6,732 nt of DNA, taken from CAZKYX01 sp964557125. Its GTDB lineage: Bacteria > Patescibacteriota > Microgenomatia > Levybacterales > GWA1-39-11. Position 1 is the stretch's first letter, and the number at the start of each line of letters is the position of its first letter. The position numbers and the translations under genes are program-made. The stretch spans positions 1 through 6,732 of the forward strand of contig CAZKYX010000049.1 of assembly GCA_964557125.1 (NCBI GenBank), in the 5' to 3' direction. Positions 3,487 to 6,732 of the stretch are shown in pieces. The notes beneath the pieces are model-generated. The model searched no databases and was not told the DNA's origin. It saw only the letters and a list, made by a program, of their open reading frames with translations.

Positions 3487-4887
3487 ATGAGAATTTATCT
3501 TGTGTGGGGTATCCTGCTCTATTTACGTTTTTTTGCAAAAATAGCACTCCTTTTACATCGCCCCTTTATTATTGGAATTGCTGGATCTGTAGGCAAATCA
3601 TCTACCAGAAACGCCTTCCATGCGGTCTTAAAAGAGCACAAAACAACAAAAGTTGTTACCGGTAACTCGGAAACTGGAGTACCGCTTGGCATACTTGGGT
3701 TAACGGTTGAAGGCTACACAGCCAAGGATTGGCTCAAGGTTATGCTAAAGTCTCCTACGCACCTCCATAGCCTTGCAAAAGTCGACTACCTAATTATAGA
3801 AATGGGAATTGACGACCCATTTCCACCTAAAAATATGGGGTATCTTCTTTCTATTGTAAAACCAGACCTTGCAGTTTCTCTTAATATTTCAGCTACGCAC
3901 ACGATGCAATTCGCAAAACTTTTAAAAGGAAAACGGATGAAAAATCCAACGGAATATCTCCTTGAGCAAATCGCAAGAGAAGACACAAAGATAATAACCG
4001 CCTCACACTGCAAAATAGGGGTATACAACAAAGACGACTTGCACATTGCCTCACAAATTGAAAAATTCTCAAAGAAAAAAACCCACACCAAGCTCGTCTC
4101 TTTTGGAAAAGGAAAAGAAAATGATGTGATTTATTTAGGATATGAGGTTACAACAAAAAAATGTAAATTTACGTTTTCTGTCAATACCTCTCGAGGGGAA
4201 AAAGAGCTAGAACTTTCCTTCAATCAATTCCTACTTCCACAGGCCTATCAAGAGTCTCTTGCTGCTGTCATTGCTGCGTGCGTTAATATGAATATTGGGA
4301 TAACGCTTCTTAAAGAATCAATTGAAAAAAACTTCAAACTCCCAAAGAGTAGGGCATCCATTTTTGAAGGCATAAATGACTCAATGATTATCGATTCTAC
4401 CTACAATTCCTCAAAGTCATCGGTTCTTACCTTTCTTGATTTAGTTAAGAAATTGAAGGACAAGACAGACAGACCTGTCATATTCATTATGGGAGATATG
4501 AGAGAACTTGGAGAACAAGCTGAGGCAGAGCACACACAAGTTGCACAAAAACTATCAGGAATTGTTGACTACCTCTACACAGTGGGACCACTTACGGCCC
4601 AATACGTCATTCCAACAGTAAAGGAACTCATGACCTCGCGTAAAAAAACAAGCCTCATGGTCGCAGATTCATTCAAAAGCGCCTTACAGCTCGCATTGCA
4701 TGTAAAGGCAGAGATTCCAAAGAATGCAATTATCCTCGTGAAGGGCTCCCAAAATGAAATCTTCTTGGAAGAAGCGGTAAAGTTTTTACTTCAAAACCCA
4801 GCAGATGCAAAAAATTTATGTCGTCAGGATGATTATTGGAGCAAAACAAAAGCCACGTACTTTAACCTTGAAGCACCTACTTCTTAA
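3487..4887 (+). CDS. murF: MurF-like Mur ligase, membrane-anchored, lacking the usual N-terminal domain
   Basis: This ATP-dependent amide ligase of the Mur family is most like MurF, which adds D-Ala-D-Ala to UDP-MurNAc-tripeptide. In 466 residues: a hydrophobic segment (about 3-23), P-loop GIAGSVGKSST (30-40), IIEMGIDD (103-110) with the Mg-binding Glu105, NISATHT (133-139, equivalent to the NIGxAHL motif), and R289 before the C-terminal domain with DSTYNSS (303-309), GDMRELGE (336-343) and H349, all typical of MurF. A KGS motif (419-421) and a C-terminal RQDDYW (446-451) follow. Normal MurF has about 100 residues before the P-loop that bind the UDP-MurNAc part. Here they are replaced by the hydrophobic stretch, so the substrate may differ or be presented at the membrane. 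It is a single-gene unit with a -10 box 8 bases before the ATG. The Mur ligase family is certain; a strict MurF role is less so. Confidence 0.87.
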   Translation: MRIYLVWGILLYLRFFAKIALLLHRPFIIGIAGSVGKSSTRNAFHAVLKEHKTTKVVTGNSETGVPLGILGLTVEGYTAKDWLKVMLKSPTHLHSLAKVDYLIIEMGIDDPFPPKNMGYLLSIVKPDLAVSLNISATHTMQFAKLLKGKRMKNPTEYLLEQIAREDTKIITASHCKIGVYNKDDLHIASQIEKFSKKKTHTKLVSFGKGKENDVIYLGYEVTTKKCKFTFSVNTSRGEKELELSFNQFLLPQAYQESLAAVIAACVNMNIGITLLKESIEKNFKLPKSRASIFEGINDSMIIDSTYNSSKSSVLTFLDLVKKLKDKTDRPVIFIMGDMRELGEQAEAEHTQVAQKLSGIVDYLYTVGPLTAQYVIPTVKELMTSRKKTSLMVADSFKSALQLALHVKAEIPKNAIILVKGSQNEIFLEEAVKFLLQNPADAKNLCRQDDYWSKTKATYFNLEAPTS

Positions 4888-5029
4888 TTTTTGTTCCCAG
4901 CCAAATCAACCCACCCTGTTATCACAATGTGTAATAATTCCGTAGGAAAAAAGCAGGATGAGCCGGTATCCAAGTGTTTTGACGAGCGTTCTTTTGTGGG
5001 ATTGAGAATACATATAATATTAAAAGAGG
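4888..5029. other. Spacer between convergent genes, nothing recognised
   Basis: There is no credible gene and no T-tailed hairpin directly after the MurF-like gene. A TATAAT on the plus strand (5013-5018) lacks a -35 box at normal distance (TTGACG at 4979 is 28 bases away) and is followed only by the repeat and the converging gene. Confidence 0.5.
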
Positions 5030-5097
5030 GTATAGTTAGGAGAGGTAGAGCGTATAGTTAATTTGAAACTAAACCCTAAACCCTTTCTTAACTTAAC
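5030..5097. repeat. Composite intergenic repeat, copy B
   Basis: This is the second copy of the element near 3383. Box 1 is 5030-5045, partly repeated as CGTATAGTTA at 5051-5060. Box 2 is 5066-5093 with two exact CTAAACC units (5069 and 5076). Box 1 and box 2 are imperfectly complementary, with a short loop around 5060-5066, so an RNA hairpin is possible. It ends 7 bases from the stop of the minus-strand DipZ gene and lies between two converging genes, where it might help end transcription. Confidence 0.75.
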
Positions 5098-5103
5098 ACC
5101 AAT

Positions 5104-6732
5104 CTATCCAAAGGTAAAGGCAAAAGCTTCGATATTACTATCCATAAATTGCAACTTTAAAGTATACTCACCGGCTTTTTCAAGCTTGATAAGTTTGTAC
5201 AACCTATCTGAGGTAACATGTACAACCCCATTTGCTACATCCTCACCAGCGCTCTCCCCATTTACTAAGCTGCCATCCAAAAAAACTCTTACCATACCTT
5301 TTACCCCATGAGCTGGTCTCATTACCAAGTAGACATCTTTTGAAGCAAAATGAAGGGTAAGCGTTGCGTTTTGGGAGGGATTTATGTTCTGTGCTTGAAT
5401 ACTTAACTCACCAGTAAAAGCGAAGTAGTTGAGGAGTAAGTCTTGTGGCAAAGAATACACAGCAGGTTTATCCTTCTCAATTTTTTCAGGAGATGCAAGA
5501 TACTCAACCCGCTCGTATCCTAAATATAACTCTGGCGTTACCGCCTCAACGCTATAATCAGCGTTTTCTATTTTATCGCTAACCTTTTCTCCATTTTCAC
5601 TTAATAGTTTTTGAATCATAGCCTCGGTAGTATCATATTCACCCTCACCAAAATGGGTATATCTTACTTTCCCATACTTATCGATAAGGTATTTTGCCGG
5701 CCAGTATTGATTTTGGTAAGCCTTCCATGTATCAAAATTATTGTCTTGTACTATTGGGTATTTCAGCTCAAAGTCGGCGATAGCTGATTGCACATTTTTG
5801 GCATCTTTTTCAAATTCAAATTCTGGAGAATGAACTCCAATAACAACTAGTCCTTTAGCCTCATATTTTTCGTGCCAACTTTTAAGATAAGGCAACGTGC
5901 GTATACAGTTAATGCAGGAATACGTCCAAAAATCGACAAGAATAACTTTCCCGCGAAGTGAGGCGATTGTCAAAGGAGCAGAGTTAAACCATTGACCACC
6001 AGAGAATATTTCCGGAGCGAGCGGGTAATTGTTATTATTAGACACCTCATTCATAGGCTTACCCATATCCTTCTCATTTGTGTCCGGTGCTCGAAGCTGT
6101 TTTAGTGCTTTTGCAACCAGATTATTGTCCTCTATTTTTGTAAGACCTACGCCGTATTGAGGAAACTTTGTTAAAATGAATGACTGAAAACCTCTATCTA
6201 AATTAAAGAATATCGCCAGAGCAGTCAAAATCATAATGACCCCAAAGACCTTCTGAATTTTTGCAGTGCTTCTCAGGAGCCAAGGCACCTTTTGAAGGAG
6301 CCTTCTCCCGCCATAAGTTATTGCAAGCATTGGAATAGCTGTTCCAAGTGAGTAGGCGAGGGTAATAAAAATTGCAGCAGAGTTAACAGCACTTGTTGCA
6401 GCAAGAGTTATAACTGAAGCTATTATAGGTCCAACACAAGGGGTCCAGATAAGCCCAAGGCTTAATCCAAGCAACAATCCCGCCCCAAAACCAGTTCCTC
6501 GCTGCCCAGTGGGTAGAAAAGACGAAAGACGAGTAAAAAGCTTCTCCATAAGCACTTGAAAGGAGGGTAGTAGCAAACTAACTCCAAATAACAAAATGAC
6601 CACAACAGAAGCTGTACGAAGAAAATCAGAAGAAAGTCCTGTGGCTTTGACTATAGTTGTCAAAAAAAGTGTAAAGAACGTAAAACTGAGTATAAAACCA
6701 GTCACTATGCCCAGTGGCTTTCTATGCCCTCC
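5104..6732 (-). CDS. dipZ: DipZ-type protein: CcdA membrane domain fused to thioredoxin-like and C-terminal domains (5' end outside window)
   Basis: This integral membrane thiol-disulfide exchange protein carries electrons from cytoplasmic thioredoxin across the membrane to an extracytoplasmic thioredoxin-like domain. Numbering from the window edge (542 visible residues): about five hydrophobic segments between 10 and 177, with TPCVGP holding the second CcdA cysteine (C99); a linker; a TlpA/redoxin-type domain (about 240-380) with the active site WTYSCINC (C273, C276) and a Pro in YWPAKY (P345) at the cis-Pro position; and a C-terminal beta-rich domain (about 394-542) starting PELYLGYE, as in mycobacterial DipZ. 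The frame stays open to the window edge (GGHRKPLGI precedes the GTG at 6705), and the first CcdA helix with its own cysteine is missing, so the gene begins upstream of the window and 6705 is not the true start. It converges on the MurF-like gene. In this context it probably keeps exported proteins reduced or reshuffled; partners are unknown. Confidence 0.93.
   Translation of the reverse strand, partial: GGHRKPLGIVTGFILSFTFFTLFLTTIVKATGLSSDFLRTASVVVILLFGVSLLLPSFQVLMEKLFTRLSSFLPTGQRGTGFGAGLLLGLSLGLIWTPCVGPIIASVITLAATSAVNSAAIFITLAYSLGTAIPMLAITYGGRRLLQKVPWLLRSTAKIQKVFGVIMILTALAIFFNLDRGFQSFILTKFPQYGVGLTKIEDNNLVAKALKQLRAPDTNEKDMGKPMNEVSNNNNYPLAPEIFSGGQWFNSAPLTIASLRGKVILVDFWTYSCINCIRTLPYLKSWHEKYEAKGLVVIGVHSPEFEFEKDAKNVQSAIADFELKYPIVQDNNFDTWKAYQNQYWPAKYLIDKYGKVRYTHFGEGEYDTTEAMIQKLLSENGEKVSDKIENADYSVEAVTPELYLGYERVEYLASPEKIEKDKPAVYSLPQDLLLNYFAFTGELSIQAQNINPSQNATLTLHFASKDVYLVMRPAHGVKGMVRVFLDGSLVNGESAGEDVANGVVHVTSDRLYKLIKLEKAGEYTLKLQFMDSNIEAFAFTFG

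Noticed and set aside
3786..4091. Minus-strand open frame of 101 codons inside the MurF-like gene
   Set aside because: Antisense to conserved Mur ligase sequence; no domain or promoter.
4979..5018. Plus-strand promoter from TTGACG and TATAAT
   Set aside because: The boxes are 28 bases apart, far from the usual 16-18, and no plus-strand gene follows.
5063..5311. Plus-strand open frame of 82 codons starting in the composite repeat
   Set aside because: Antisense to the conserved C-terminal domain of the DipZ gene; its start is repeat sequence.

Overview
The window looks like a piece of a small, AT-rich bacterial genome, most likely a Patescibacteria/CPR (Parcubacteria-type) scaffold. This is inferred from the style of the genes (a short membrane-anchored Mur ligase, a DipZ-type CcdA-thioredoxin fusion, a small glycine-rich RRM protein, a lone acidic coiled-coil protein), the leaderless-looking starts and the repeat-filled spacers. 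No 16S or marker phylogeny is available here. All readable genes are open in the standard bacterial code and end in TAA or TAG. A run of exactly 100 N (2641-2740) shows that this is an assembled scaffold.

Layout from left to right: a D,D-carboxypeptidase of the S11 family on the minus strand (30-1007); a divergent intergenic region with promoters in both directions; a class I SAM-dependent methyltransferase on the plus strand (1206-1793); a 335-base spacer with a cluster of hairpins, a near-consensus minus-strand promoter (a candidate small RNA) and a large inverted array of 7-base repeats; an acidic coiled-coil protein of unknown function on the plus strand (2129 to about 2641) that runs into the gap; a bidirectional intrinsic terminator (2803-2854); an RRM-type RNA-binding protein on the minus strand (2874-3224) with a strong promoter, a leader of roughly 110 bases and a good Shine-Dalgarno; a MurF-like ligase on the plus strand (3487-4887); and a 5'-truncated CcdA/thioredoxin/DipZ gene on the minus strand (5104 to the window edge).

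Three of the six genes act at or on the cell envelope: the MurF-like ligase (peptide addition to peptidoglycan precursor), the D,D-carboxypeptidase (trimming of the stem pentapeptide) and DipZ (thiol/disulfide exchange outside the membrane). They do not form an operon. Each gene appears to be its own transcription unit, and gene directions alternate.

The most striking structure is not a gene. Every intergenic interval carries degenerate short tandem repeats with a period of 7 bases. The unit sequence differs from place to place, but the period does not. Some arrays pair as inverted repeats, and one composite element occurs in near-identical form on both sides of the MurF-like gene. A second point of interest is the candidate minus-strand small RNA at about 1813-1921.
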